A DNA stretch of 64,000 bases from CAVQCX01 sp963711095 (lineage in GTDB: Bacteria > Pseudomonadota > Gammaproteobacteria > Chromatiales > Chromatiaceae): contig CAVQCX010000017.1 of the NCBI GenBank assembly GCA_963711095.1, forward strand, positions 62,001-126,000, read 5' to 3'. Every line of letters starts with the position of its first letter. Position 1 is the stretch's first letter. Below, piece after piece: positions 9,117 to 17,814 of this stretch. The translations under genes and the position numbers were made by a program. The notes beneath the pieces were generated by a model. That model did not search any database and was not told where the DNA came from. It worked only from the letters and a program-made list of their open reading frames with translations.

Positions 9117-10229
9117 ATGACAGCCGTTACCGTCGTCGAACCGCCGCGGCGCCCAACGTACCGGCCCAGGACCCGACATTGGGCGCCGGGTCGGTTCACA
9201 ACGCGGACCACTACAGCGTTGGCGTTTGCAGCCCTGATCGGCGGCTGCGCGCCTGGCACAAGAGCCACCTCCAGCGAGCCGCTCGATTATTCGGTCCGCG
9301 GCAACTGGGCCGCACTGCCCTGGATGCAGGATGCCGCCGACCAGACCCCGAGTCCCACCCTGAAGGAGCGCGGGGCCGCTGCCGCCGCGGATGTGTTCTT
9401 CATCCACCCGACGACCTATCTTTCGATGTTCGGGTGGAACGCCACCACCGACGACGAGCGCCTCAACAATCTCACCGCCAAAGGCCCGATCCGGCTCCAG
9501 GCAAGCGCGTTCAACGGCTGCTGCCGCATCTTCGCCCCTCGTTATCGGCAGGCGGCCCTGAGGAGCTTCACGTCCCGGTCGTCGAAGGGGCACGCAGCCC
9601 TGGAGCTGGCCTACGCCGATGTGCGCGACGCCTTCCGCTATTACCTCGAGCACTTCGACCAGGGCAAGCCGATCATCATCGCCTCTCACAGTCAGGGCTC
9701 GCTCCACGCCAAACGGCTGCTCGCCGAGGTCGTGGACCGCGACCCCTCCCTGCGCCGCCGCCTGGTGGTCGCCTATCTGGTCGGCTGGCCGGTACCCTGC
9801 GATGCGTTCACGCATATACCACCATGCGACCGGCCTGAGCAGACGGGCTGCTTTGTTTCCTGGCGCACCTACACCTGGGGCACCGACAAGACGAGGGTAC
9901 CCTGGGACCGAGGGGGCTGCTGCACTAACCCCCTGAGCTGGCGTCGCGATGGAGCCTACGCGCCCAAGACACTGAGCCTGGGCGGCACACCCTACACATT
10001 CGACCGGCTCGATCCGAGCCTCACTGATGCCCAATGCGTCGACGGCAAGCTATGGGTGCACAAGCCCGACAAGGACGGATACATCTCCCTCGGCAGCAAC
10101 CTGCACCTGATGGATTACAACCTGTTCTACGAGGATATCCGTGTGAATGCCGAGACCCGGCTGGATGCATTCCTCCGGCAGCAGCGGGCCGCCCCGAAGA
10201 CCCCTCCAGGGTCCTCCTCCTCACCTTGA
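9117..10229 (+). CDS. DUF3089 alpha/beta-hydrolase, probably lipoprotein or exported
   Basis: 370 aa from the ATG at 9117. DUF3089 features are the N-terminal ADVFFIHPTTYLS, the nucleophile elbow SHSQGS (Ser), and the conserved WPVPCDAFTHIPPC and LHLMDYNLFYEDI. A hydrophobic stretch ending LIGGC is a candidate lipobox but lies about 43 residues from this start, so a later non-ATG start is possible. The substrate is unknown. The degenerate MITE ends about 90 bp upstream. It is convergent with the next gene, 7 bp apart. Confidence 0.78.
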   Translation: MTAVTVVEPPRRPTYRPRTRHWAPGRFTTRTTTALAFAALIGGCAPGTRATSSEPLDYSVRGNWAALPWMQDAADQTPSPTLKERGAAAAADVFFIHPTTYLSMFGWNATTDDERLNNLTAKGPIRLQASAFNGCCRIFAPRYRQAALRSFTSRSSKGHAALELAYADVRDAFRYYLEHFDQGKPIIIASHSQGSLHAKRLLAEVVDRDPSLRRRLVVAYLVGWPVPCDAFTHIPPCDRPEQTGCFVSWRTYTWGTDKTRVPWDRGGCCTNPLSWRRDGAYAPKTLSLGGTPYTFDRLDPSLTDAQCVDGKLWVHKPDKDGYISLGSNLHLMDYNLFYEDIRVNAETRLDAFLRQQRAAPKTPPGSSSSP

Positions 10230-10236
10230 ACGCTAC

Positions 10237-11055
10237 CTAGATGTCGGTTCCCGGCCTGGGCTGATCACTAGCCGCCCGACCCTTGCCATTCTTGTAGTCG
10301 CGGTAGAAGGCGACCACCTTGTCGGGCAGAACGCCGGCCTTATGCAGGGCCACGGCCGGTACCGCATAGCGCCGTCGGAAATACATGCCGGCGGTGCCGC
10401 CGGGCACGCCCACCTCATAGTCGAGCAGATAGCGCGCCAGCAGCTGCAGAACCTCGGCGATCTGGAGCAGCCCGTTGCGCTGCTGCCCCGCGAGCGCCTC
10501 ACGCAGAATCGGGTCCTGCACCGACTCCCTCAGCAGCTGCGAGATCTGCAGCTCCCGCGCGCCCTTGGGCAGCGCTTGAAGCGAAGGCACCTCGGTGATC
10601 TCCAGGCCGTCGCTGCGCCGTACGATACACAGGCGCCCCGCGAGCTGCTGCTTCAGATCTTCATGAATCAGCCCCAAGGTCCTGCACACATCATCGCAGT
10701 CGCTGGGCTCCGTGGGGCTGCGCGTCTCGGGCTGCGGCACCGCCGGCGACTGGGCCAGCCGCTCGACCGCCCGGCAGGTCCGGGCAAGCTCGCAGCGCAT
10801 GAGCCGCATCGACCAGAGGATTCCGAGCACCGCCAGCAGCCCGACCAAGGGCGTCAGAATACCGCCGACGAAGTCTCCGAATCGACCCCAGGCCGCAGAA
10901 TCCGCAACGATGGGCAGGCTCCCGAAGTAGGCGATATAGGAGCCCACCGCCAGCACCAGCGCCAGTGCACCCGCCGCCGCCAGGCTCGCGGTGACCAGCC
11001 GGCCGAGACTGCCAGCGTCGTCGTGATTGTCGTCGGGTATCATCCTCCTCCCCAT
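10237..11055 (-). CDS. Two-transmembrane protein resembling PutAbiC-type phage abortive infection proteins
   Basis: 272 aa. Two membrane segments lie near residues 18-45 and 65-90, joined by AAWGRFGDFVGGILTPLVGLLAVLG. The pattern W-x-FGDF-x-GG-x-L-x-P is what I associate with the N-terminus of putative abortive-infection (PutAbiC) proteins. The cytoplasmic part (about 100-272) is helical and not recognised. The start is either 11055 (no ribosome-binding site) or the internal ATG four codons later, which has GGGAGG close by. No other defence gene is adjacent, so the role is inference from topology only. Confidence 0.6.
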   Translation of the reverse strand: MGRRMIPDDNHDDAGSLGRLVTASLAAAGALALVLAVGSYIAYFGSLPIVADSAAWGRFGDFVGGILTPLVGLLAVLGILWSMRLMRCELARTCRAVERLAQSPAVPQPETRSPTEPSDCDDVCRTLGLIHEDLKQQLAGRLCIVRRSDGLEITEVPSLQALPKGARELQISQLLRESVQDPILREALAGQQRNGLLQIAEVLQLLARYLLDYEVGVPGGTAGMYFRRRYAVPAVALHKAGVLPDKVVAFYRDYKNGKGRAASDQPRPGTDI

Positions 11056-11461
11056 TTCTTATGGACATCGCACTGGGCCGGATCATAGCAGGGAATCCGA
11101 TCCTGCTCGACGGGACATGGGCCGCATTTCTGAGCGGCGCTGGTAGCGGGAGCACCGGGATCAGCATGCCTACCGGGCGCGATGCGACAGCCCCCGCCGG
11201 TCGCAAAGCAGCCCCGCGAGTCGGGCGAGAAATGAGGGTAGACTGATCCCAGAGGTGCCCGGTAAGCGTCGATTGCAGGACCGGCCCCCGGGAGGATACC
11301 CTCTGTGCTGTTTCGATGGTCGGCCAGATCCCGCCGGCAGGCCGGCGCTGCGCCGTCGGCTGCGCTGCGGCCGGCATTGCCCCACGGCACGCTGTCTGCG
11401 CTGATCTGTCGCTCGTTTCGGCCTTCGTGCTGTCGACGAAGCAGCTAGCCACTGAGCCGCC
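11056..11461. other. Divergent intergenic region
   Basis: About 400 bp between the membrane protein and the c-di-GMP protein. No gene or repeat recognised; it presumably carries both promoters. Confidence 0.4.
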
Positions 11462-14400
11462 ATGGAAAAACGCCTCTACGAGCGCTATCCAACGAACGTC
11501 GCCGCCAGCGCGCTCCTCGCCGGCGGGGAGTCCGTTCCCTGCGTGATCCGCGATTTCTGTGATGGCGGCCTGTTCCTGGAGCTGATCCACCCGCAGCAAG
11601 CAAGCCGCTCGCGCGGCCGTGGCAAGATGCGCGACGGCGCTCCCATCGAGATCCGATTCCCCGCTCCACCGATCCCCGGACACCCGGCGATGCGGCTGCA
11701 AGCGCGGGTGGCACGGGCGGAGTCCTCCGGATTCGGCGTCGCCTTCCGCCCGGGAGACCCGGATGCCCCGCGGGCGGTCTCCGCCCTACGGCGGCTGAGC
11801 ACCGCTCCGGGTGGTCCGGAAACCCCCCGATCTGCGGCCAAGCGCGCCGCGCATTCGCCGCGCCTGCGCGACCTGTTCGATAGCACCATCCGGATGTTTA
11901 GCGACATCCTGAGGTCGCACTGCGCGAGCCTGTTCGCGAGCGCGCAGCAGGCCATGTTCGACGCGGCGGCCAAAGCCCCCGACTCGCAGACCGGCCAGGA
12001 GTATTTCCGGGCCAGCGAGATCGCCAAGTCCGAGGCGGGCAGCATCCAGACCGCCTGGCTGGACAGGCTGGCGAGCCAGATGCCGACGTCGAACGGGGCA
12101 GTCCGGGCGCGCGCGCACCTCCCCCGGGCGGAGCTGGAGCTCGTGGACAAGACGCGGTTCGACGAGTGGGTGTTGCTCGCCGGCCTGGCATCCAGGATCG
12201 AGGCGAGTGTGCATCAGGAGCTCTACGCGTTGGAGCGGCGCCTGGCGTATTTGACCGGGGAGATCATCAGCAAGGAGACCGACCCGATCGGGCCCAGCGC
12301 GGTCGTGCGCAGCCTCAGCCAGGCCCTGGAGCCCTTCAATCTGCGCCTCGAGGTGCACAGGGCGCTGTTACGCAGCCTGGAGGATGAGCTGCGGCGAGTG
12401 CTGGGATCGGCCTACACGAGCATCAACGCCGAGCTGGGCGCCAAGGGGGTGCCGGTGGACATCGAGCGCCAGCCCCTGGGCGCGGCCGGGCGAGCGCCGC
12501 CCGCTGCAGCGCCCGCCGCCCGCCCGCACTGGCAGCCCAACGCAATGGCGGCAATGGCCGATGTTCTGAGCTTCCCGCAAAGGCCCGCCCGTCATCAAGG
12601 CCCGGCGGGCGAGCGCGGACCCGCACCCTCCGGCCAGGCGACCGCCTACCGACGCCAGCAGGTGCTCGGCGCCCTATCCGAGCTGCAGCTGACCCGCAAC
12701 CGGCCCCTGCCCCTGGAGGTCGAGGCCACACTCAAGCGCTCCGACGGGAGCGGCAGCGAGCCATCGGCTCTGTCCTCCGAGCTCAGCAGCATCCTCTCGG
12801 TGGCAGAGCAGCTGGTCGAATCCTTCAAGAGCGACGACGGTATCGGTGCGCTGCTCGGGCCGCCGGTAGAGCGGATTGAGGTGCCCCTCGCCCGGGTGGC
12901 GGTGGAGCATCCCGATTTCGTTCGCGATCCGCACAACCCCGCGGTCGCGGTCGTCAACAACCTCGGCCGGCTCGCCCTGGCGCTCTCGGCCGAGCCCCCG
13001 AACGCCCGTCGCTCCAGTGAGGTGAGCGCCCTGATCAGCCGGGTCAGCGAGTCCCTGGCCCAGGACGGGGGCCCCAGCCTGGCCGCCTTCGCCGAGGCCA
13101 GGGACGCCCTCGATCCCTACGTGCATGAGTATGAGGAGCTGTTCTCGCGCAATCTGCAGCGAGTCATCGATGTCTGCGACGGCCAGGAACGGCTCGGCGC
13201 GGCAAAGCAGGCGGTGCGCCAGGCGCTCGCACCGATCCTCGGGACCAAGCCGGTGCCGACCGTTGCCAACGACCTGCTGCTGCTCGGGTGGCCAGCCCTG
13301 CTCACCCTGACCTGGCTCGACCAGGGACCGGAATCCCCCGAGTGGTCGGACTACCTGGATGCGCTCAGCACGCTGCTGCGGCTTCTGGCGACCCCCTCCG
13401 ACGACACCCCCGCTAGGGCCCAGCAGCTCGAGGCGACTCTGAACAGCCTCGAGCAAGGGCTCGCAGTGGTGCCTTACGACCCGGTTCGCCAGCGCGCCCT
13501 CATCGAGCGGCTTCGCACCGGCCTGGCAGGAGATGCCCATGCGTTCCGCGCGCTGGTGCAACCGCGCGCGCCGGCCAACCTCAGCATGCTCGATCCGGCC
13601 CCCGCCGGAGACGGACCCCCGGCGCCGAGCCCGGAGCAGGCGAAAGCGGTGGCCACCTGGCTCCCGACTATCCGCTCGGTCACCCGGGGCGACTGGCTGG
13701 TGGAGCGTGCGGCGCGCAACCTCTCCCGGCCCATCAGTCTGGCGTGGACCAGTCCCCGTGCGGACCGGTTCGTGTTCGTCGACGGGCGTGGCTTCAAGGC
13801 GCTGGAGAGGGCGCTCGCGGAGCTGGCGGGCGATTTCGAGTCCGGTCGCATCACGCTGCTGGAAGACGGCCGCCTGCCGCTGGTGGAGCGGGCGATACAA
13901 CGGGTGCTGGGACACAGCTACGACGAGGTCGTTTATGACAGCGCCCACGACACCCTGACCGGACTGATCAACCGCCGCTCGTTCGAGACCCAGATCGACG
14001 AGGCGGTACAGCGCGCACGCACAGACCACGGCCGCAATGTGCTGCTGACCCTCGATCTGGACCGCTTCAAGCTGGTCAACGACCTGGCTGGACACGAGGG
14101 CGGCGATCGGCTGCTCAAGGAGGTCACCGCTGTGATCCGCACCCAGCTGAGCACGAGCTCGGTGGTCGCCCGCACCGGTGACGATGAGTTCGGCATCCTG
14201 CTGCCCGACTGCGGCCGCGATGCGGGCTACGAGGTCGCCGAGAATCAGCGACGGGCCATAGAAGATATGGATTTCCGAATGGAAGGGAGGCCCTTTCCGA
14301 TCAGCGCCAGCATAGGTCTGGTCGACATCGACGAGCACAGCGTGTCGGCCTCGCGCGTGCTCATGCAAGCCGGCTCGGCCTGTTTTCTCGCCAAGGAGGC

Positions 14401-15220
14401 CGGCCGGAATCGGACCAAGGTCTTCGAGGCGACGGATACCGACGTGCGCCGCCACCAGGGGACCGTGCAGAATCTTCCGATCATCGAAGAGGCACTCCAT
14501 GAGGACCGCCTCCAGCTCTTCTTGCAGCTCATCAAGCCGGTATTCGTGGACGGCGGGCTGCATGAGCACTACGAGGTGCTGCTTCGGGTGATCGACAAGG
14601 CCGGCCACGCGACGTCGCCGGAGGAGCTGATACTGGCCGCAGAGCAGTACGACCGCATGCGCTCGCTCGACCGCTGGGTCGTCGAGCGCGTGTTCCGGTG
14701 GATCGACGACCACGCCCAGATCCTCGAGCGGATCGGCGGCCTGTCCATCAACCTGTCCGGGCACTCGCTCGGCGATACGCCCATGCTCGAGCTCATCCTG
14801 CAGTCTCTGGAGCGCACCGCCGTGCCGCGTGGCAAGATCGCCTTCGAGATCACGGAGACCGCCATGGTGCGCAACTTTGCCGCCGCTCAGGCGTTCGTGG
14901 AGCGGCTCAAGGAGGCCGGTTGCAGGCTCTACCTGGATGACTTCGGCACCGGCATGTCCTCCTACTCCTACCTCAAGCGCTTCCCCGTGGACTGCGTGAA
15001 GATCGACGGCTCCTTCGTGCGCACCATCGCCACCGACGACAAGGATCTGGCGCTGGTGAGATCGATCACCGAGATCGCCCACTTCAGCCAGCGGCTGGTG
15101 ATTGCCGAGCAGGTGGAGACCGAGGCGGTCCTGGCGCGCCTGCGCGAGATCGGCGTGGACTTCGCTCAGGGATATGCCATCGGTCGGCCCTTCCCCATCG
15201 ACAGGCTGCTGAGCGTTTGA
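11462..15220 (+). CDS. PilZ-DUF1631-GGDEF-EAL protein (cyclic di-GMP signalling)
   Basis: 1252 aa. Order: an N-terminal PilZ-like domain (about 1-110, RLYERYP and IRDFCDGGLFLEL), a long DUF1631-type helical region (about 120-800), GGDEF (about 825-990) and EAL (about 1000-1250). The GGDEF core is RTGDDEF, with Asp replacing the second Gly, and no RxxD inhibitory site is visible, so cyclase activity is doubtful. The EAL signature is EVLLR, but the catalytic set looks intact: NLSG, EITETA, LDDFGTG, KIDGSF, EQVET and QGYAIGRP. I infer a cyclic-di-GMP phosphodiesterase controlled by PilZ and the degenerate GGDEF. There is no transmembrane segment. Monocistronic. Confidence 0.85.
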   Translation: MEKRLYERYPTNVAASALLAGGESVPCVIRDFCDGGLFLELIHPQQASRSRGRGKMRDGAPIEIRFPAPPIPGHPAMRLQARVARAESSGFGVAFRPGDPDAPRAVSALRRLSTAPGGPETPRSAAKRAAHSPRLRDLFDSTIRMFSDILRSHCASLFASAQQAMFDAAAKAPDSQTGQEYFRASEIAKSEAGSIQTAWLDRLASQMPTSNGAVRARAHLPRAELELVDKTRFDEWVLLAGLASRIEASVHQELYALERRLAYLTGEIISKETDPIGPSAVVRSLSQALEPFNLRLEVHRALLRSLEDELRRVLGSAYTSINAELGAKGVPVDIERQPLGAAGRAPPAAAPAARPHWQPNAMAAMADVLSFPQRPARHQGPAGERGPAPSGQATAYRRQQVLGALSELQLTRNRPLPLEVEATLKRSDGSGSEPSALSSELSSILSVAEQLVESFKSDDGIGALLGPPVERIEVPLARVAVEHPDFVRDPHNPAVAVVNNLGRLALALSAEPPNARRSSEVSALISRVSESLAQDGGPSLAAFAEARDALDPYVHEYEELFSRNLQRVIDVCDGQERLGAAKQAVRQALAPILGTKPVPTVANDLLLLGWPALLTLTWLDQGPESPEWSDYLDALSTLLRLLATPSDDTPARAQQLEATLNSLEQGLAVVPYDPVRQRALIERLRTGLAGDAHAFRALVQPRAPANLSMLDPAPAGDGPPAPSPEQAKAVATWLPTIRSVTRGDWLVERAARNLSRPISLAWTSPRADRFVFVDGRGFKALERALAELAGDFESGRITLLEDGRLPLVERAIQRVLGHSYDEVVYDSAHDTLTGLINRRSFETQIDEAVQRARTDHGRNVLLTLDLDRFKLVNDLAGHEGGDRLLKEVTAVIRTQLSTSSVVARTGDDEFGILLPDCGRDAGYEVAENQRRAIEDMDFRMEGRPFPISASIGLVDIDEHSVSASRVLMQAGSACFLAKEAGRNRTKVFEATDTDVRRHQGTVQNLPIIEEALHEDRLQLFLQLIKPVFVDGGLHEHYEVLLRVIDKAGHATSPEELILAAEQYDRMRSLDRWVVERVFRWIDDHAQILERIGGLSINLSGHSLGDTPMLELILQSLERTAVPRGKIAFEITETAMVRNFAAAQAFVERLKEAGCRLYLDDFGTGMSSYSYLKRFPVDCVKIDGSFVRTIATDDKDLALVRSITEIAHFSQRLVIAEQVETEAVLARLREIGVDFAQGYAIGRPFPIDRLLSV

Positions 15221-15227
15221 GCCGGAA

Positions 15228-15446
15228 TCAGCACCCGATCAATCGGCGCCTGAGCGGCCGCACCGCGGCCAGATTGGTCACCGGACCGGCCAGCAGGAAC
15301 ACCAGCACCCTGAGCGGCGACAGCCCCGCGAACAGCAGCCCGTGGGCCAGCGGCATCAGACCACGGATCGCCCCGGCGGCGAGCAGACCGAGCAGCAGCC
15401 AGGGGGCCGAGGCCAGGGCCAGATCCAGTACGGTTGTGCAGCAGGC
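15228..15446 (-). pseudogene. Decayed permease fragment (YraQ/DUF318-like)
   Basis: A minus-strand frame without a start codon reads LDLALASAPWLLLGLLAAGAIRGLMP and then VFLLAGPVTNLAAVRP before a stop. SAPWLLLGLL and FLLAGPxTN resemble two separated segments of the DUF318/YraQ-type permeases (copper/zinc/arsenic efflux), with the CxC-containing middle deleted. A TGA precedes the fragment at 15447-15449. Family identification is from memory of short motifs. Confidence 0.4.
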
Positions 15447-15484
15447 TCACGGTAGCCAACCGTATCCGACGCCCCAACAGGGAC

Positions 15485-15745
15485 TCAGTCCCGGCGGCGC
15501 CGGGGCTCGGGCACCGGATCATACCCGCCCTCGTGCCAGGGATGGCAGCGCCCGATCCGGCGCAGGCCCAGCCAGATGCCGCGCAGCACCCCGTGCCTCT
15601 CTATGGCCTCCTGGGTGTAGGCGGAGCAGGTGGGATAGTAGCGGCAGTTGTTGCCGAGAAACGGACTGATCACAAGCGCGTAGCCCCGGATCAGGCCCGA
15701 GCAGGTGCGTCGCCCGAGCATCGATACGCGGGCCCGGACACTCAC
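15485..15745 (-). CDS. yidD: Membrane protein insertion efficiency factor YidD
   Basis: 86 aa, typical for YidD (DUF37/haemolytic domain). The core LVISPFLGNNCRYYPTCSAYTQEAIERHG, with paired cysteines, and GRCHPWHEGGYDPVP are diagnostic. YidD supports YidC/Sec insertion of membrane proteins at the inner face of the cytoplasmic membrane. The GTG start overlaps the zur stop codon as GTGA, implying translational coupling. In most bacteria yidD lies in the rpmH-rnpA-yidD-yidC cluster; here it is the last gene of the zinc operon. Confidence 0.9.
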   Translation of the reverse strand: MSVRARVSMLGRRTCSGLIRGYALVISPFLGNNCRYYPTCSAYTQEAIERHGVLRGIWLGLRRIGRCHPWHEGGYDPVPEPRRRRD

Positions 15746-16206
15746 CGACTGCCCCTCCCGCAGCAGCTCGCACAGCGCCCGGTAACCTCGATCACTCGGC
15801 GCTCGGGGGTGAAGCCTTCGGACTGCAGCAGCGTCTCCAGGCTCAGGTCCACGGCCCCATCCTCCAGCTCGCGGACCTCCCCGCAGTCCCCGCAGATCAG
15901 GAACTGGCTGCGGTGGGGCTGGCCCGGGTGGTGGCAGCTCACATAGGCATTGAGGCTCTCGAGCCGGTGCACCAGTCCCTGGGCCAGCAGGAACTCCAAG
16001 GCCCGGTAGACGGTCGGTGGTGCAGCCCCCGGAGCACCCCGCTTCAGGCGGTCGAGCACCTCGTAGGCGCCGGCCGGTCGGCCCAGGTCCCAGAGGATCT
16101 CCAGCACCCGACGCCGCTGCTCGGTGAGTCGCACGCCCCGGTGCCGGCACAAAGCGTCGGCCTGCTCGAGCAGGGGCGACCGCTGCGCGGCCGGCTGGAC
16201 GCCCAT
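15742..16206 (-). CDS. zur: Fur-family zinc uptake regulator
   Basis: 154 aa. The winged-helix DNA-binding half is residues 1-95, with the recognition region PTVYRALEFLLAQGLV. The dimerisation and metal-binding half has CGDCGE (about 117-122) and CASCCG near the C-terminus, the two CxxC pairs for the structural zinc. The assignment to Zur rather than Fur rests on the operon with znuABC. The ATG overlaps the znuB stop codon (ATGA). Because it is co-transcribed behind a Zur-box-like site, it is probably autorepressed. Confidence 0.88.
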   Translation of the reverse strand: MGVQPAAQRSPLLEQADALCRHRGVRLTEQRRRVLEILWDLGRPAGAYEVLDRLKRGAPGAAPPTVYRALEFLLAQGLVHRLESLNAYVSCHHPGQPHRSQFLICGDCGEVRELEDGAVDLSLETLLQSEGFTPERRVIEVTGRCASCCGRGSR

Positions 16207-17069
16207 CAGCCCGGCCTATCGCTCGGCGCACGGGCGCGCCGGCGCGTCAGCACACGTCCGGCGAGCGCCCCCGCCGCGCTGGACAGCAGGTAGGCCGCGC
16301 CCGCGACCAGGATGATCGTCGCGCCCGCTGGCAGGTCGGGCCCGTAGGACAGCGCCAGGCCCGCCGTGGTCAGCAGCATGCCGATCGCCACCGCCAGGCC
16401 CATCATCCTGCCCAGGGTGTGCACATACTGGCCGGCGATAGCTGCCGGCAGCGTGAGCAGCGCGATCACCAGGATCAGCCCCACCACCCGGATCAGCAGC
16501 ACCACCGTGACCGCCACCAGGGACAACAGCAGCAGATAGAGCAGGGTGACGGGCAGGCCGCGCAGGCGCGCAAACTCCTCGTCGAACACCACCGCCAGCA
16601 GGTGGCGGTAGAGCAGGGCGACCAGCAGCACCAGCAGCAGGTCCCCGGCCAGCATGATCCACAGATCCTCCCGCGGGACCATCAGGATGTCACCGAACAG
16701 ATAGGACATCAGGTCGACGTTGTAGCCCGGGGTCTGCGAGATGAACAGGATGCCCACCGCCATGCCCACGGCCCACACCGCCCCGATAAGGGTGTCCTCG
16801 CGCTCGCGCCGGTACAGACTCACCCAGCCGATCACCAGGGCCGCCAGCAGGGCGGCCGCCAGCGCCCCGAGCATCGGGCTCCAGCCCAGGAACAGCGCCG
16901 CTCCCATGCCGCCGAGCACGCTGTGGGCAATGCCGCCCGCCAGAAAACCGATGCGCCGCACCACTACATAGCTGCCCACCACCCCGCAGGCCAGGCTCGC
17001 CAGCAGCCCGGCGAGCAGCGCGTTCTGCAGGAATCCATATTGCCAGACGGCGTCGAAGAACCCGCTCAA
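16206..17069 (-). CDS. znuB: Zinc ABC transporter permease
   Basis: 287 aa with about eight hydrophobic segments and the ABC-3 family sequence GVVGSYVVVRRIGFLAGGIAHSVLGGMG near residue 30-60. It forms the membrane channel for zinc delivered by ZnuA. The start is a TTG at 17069, preceded by GAGGAGGGG at ideal spacing; the frame is open further upstream, inside znuC, but without a ribosome-binding site. It is 10 bp downstream of znuC and overlaps zur. Confidence 0.9.
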   Translation of the reverse strand: MSGFFDAVWQYGFLQNALLAGLLASLACGVVGSYVVVRRIGFLAGGIAHSVLGGMGAALFLGWSPMLGALAAALLAALVIGWVSLYRREREDTLIGAVWAVGMAVGILFISQTPGYNVDLMSYLFGDILMVPREDLWIMLAGDLLLVLLVALLYRHLLAVVFDEEFARLRGLPVTLLYLLLLSLVAVTVVLLIRVVGLILVIALLTLPAAIAGQYVHTLGRMMGLAVAIGMLLTTAGLALSYGPDLPAGATIILVAGAAYLLSSAAGALAGRVLTRRRARAPSDRPG

Positions 17070-17079
17070 GCTCCCCTCC

Positions 17080-17814
17080 TCAGGCGTGCCGATGCTCGAC
17101 CATGTGCACCGCGGACCCATAGAGGCGCTGTATCACCTCGCCATCGATGGCCGCCGCGGAGTGGCACATCAGGGTACGGTTGACGCAGGCGACCCGCTCC
17201 ACATAGCGTGAGACGAAGGCGATGTCGTGGGAGACCACCAGGATGGTCATGTCTCGATTCAAGCCCCGGAGCAGGTCGAAGATGTCGGTCTCCAGGCGCA
17301 TGTCGATGTTGGCCGTGGGCTCGTCGAGCAGCAGAACCTGCGGCTCGCAGGCCAGGGCGCGGGCGACCAGCACCCGCTGCAGCTGCCCCCCGGAGAGTGT
17401 GTGCAGCCGGCGTCTGGCCAGATCGGCAATCTGGGTGCTGTCCATCGCATGGCGCGCCGCCTCGCGGTCGGCACGGCGCCAGCCGCCCAGCATCCGGCCT
17501 TGCCCCAGCCGCCCCATGAGCACCGTCTGCTCCACCGTGATGGGAAAGTCCCGGGCGAACGGCGGATACTGGGGCACATACCCGGCCCGGCGCCGCCCCT
17601 GCTCCGGGCGGGCGCCCAGCAGCCGGATGAGCCCAGAATCGGGCACCAGCAGCCCCAGGATGAGCTTGATCAGGGTGCTCTTGCCACCGGCATTGGGTCC
17701 GACCACCCCCAGGAACTCCCCGGCCCGCACCTCCAGGCTCACCCGATCGAGCACCGTCGGGCCTCCGTAGGAGAAGGAGACATCCTTGAGCTCGATGGCC
17801 GGGACGGCGTCCAT
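17080..17814 (-). CDS. znuC: Zinc ABC transporter ATPase
   Basis: 244 aa ATP-binding subunit. Walker A is GPNAGGKST (about 40-48), the signature LSGGQLQRV (about 142), Walker B VLLLDEPTA, and the H-loop VVSHD. The C-terminus ends in HMVEHRHA, a short His-rich tail. The ATG overlaps the znuA stop codon. It energises zinc import through ZnuB. Confidence 0.93.
   Translation of the reverse strand: MDAVPAIELKDVSFSYGGPTVLDRVSLEVRAGEFLGVVGPNAGGKSTLIKLILGLLVPDSGLIRLLGARPEQGRRRAGYVPQYPPFARDFPITVEQTVLMGRLGQGRMLGGWRRADREAARHAMDSTQIADLARRRLHTLSGGQLQRVLVARALACEPQVLLLDEPTANIDMRLETDIFDLLRGLNRDMTILVVSHDIAFVSRYVERVACVNRTLMCHSAAAIDGEVIQRLYGSAVHMVEHRHA

Noticed and set aside
12674..15082. 802-codon open frame on the minus strand across the PilZ-DUF1631-GGDEF-EAL gene
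   Set aside because: It lies wholly antisense to a protein with clear domains; the long frame is a product of high GC content.
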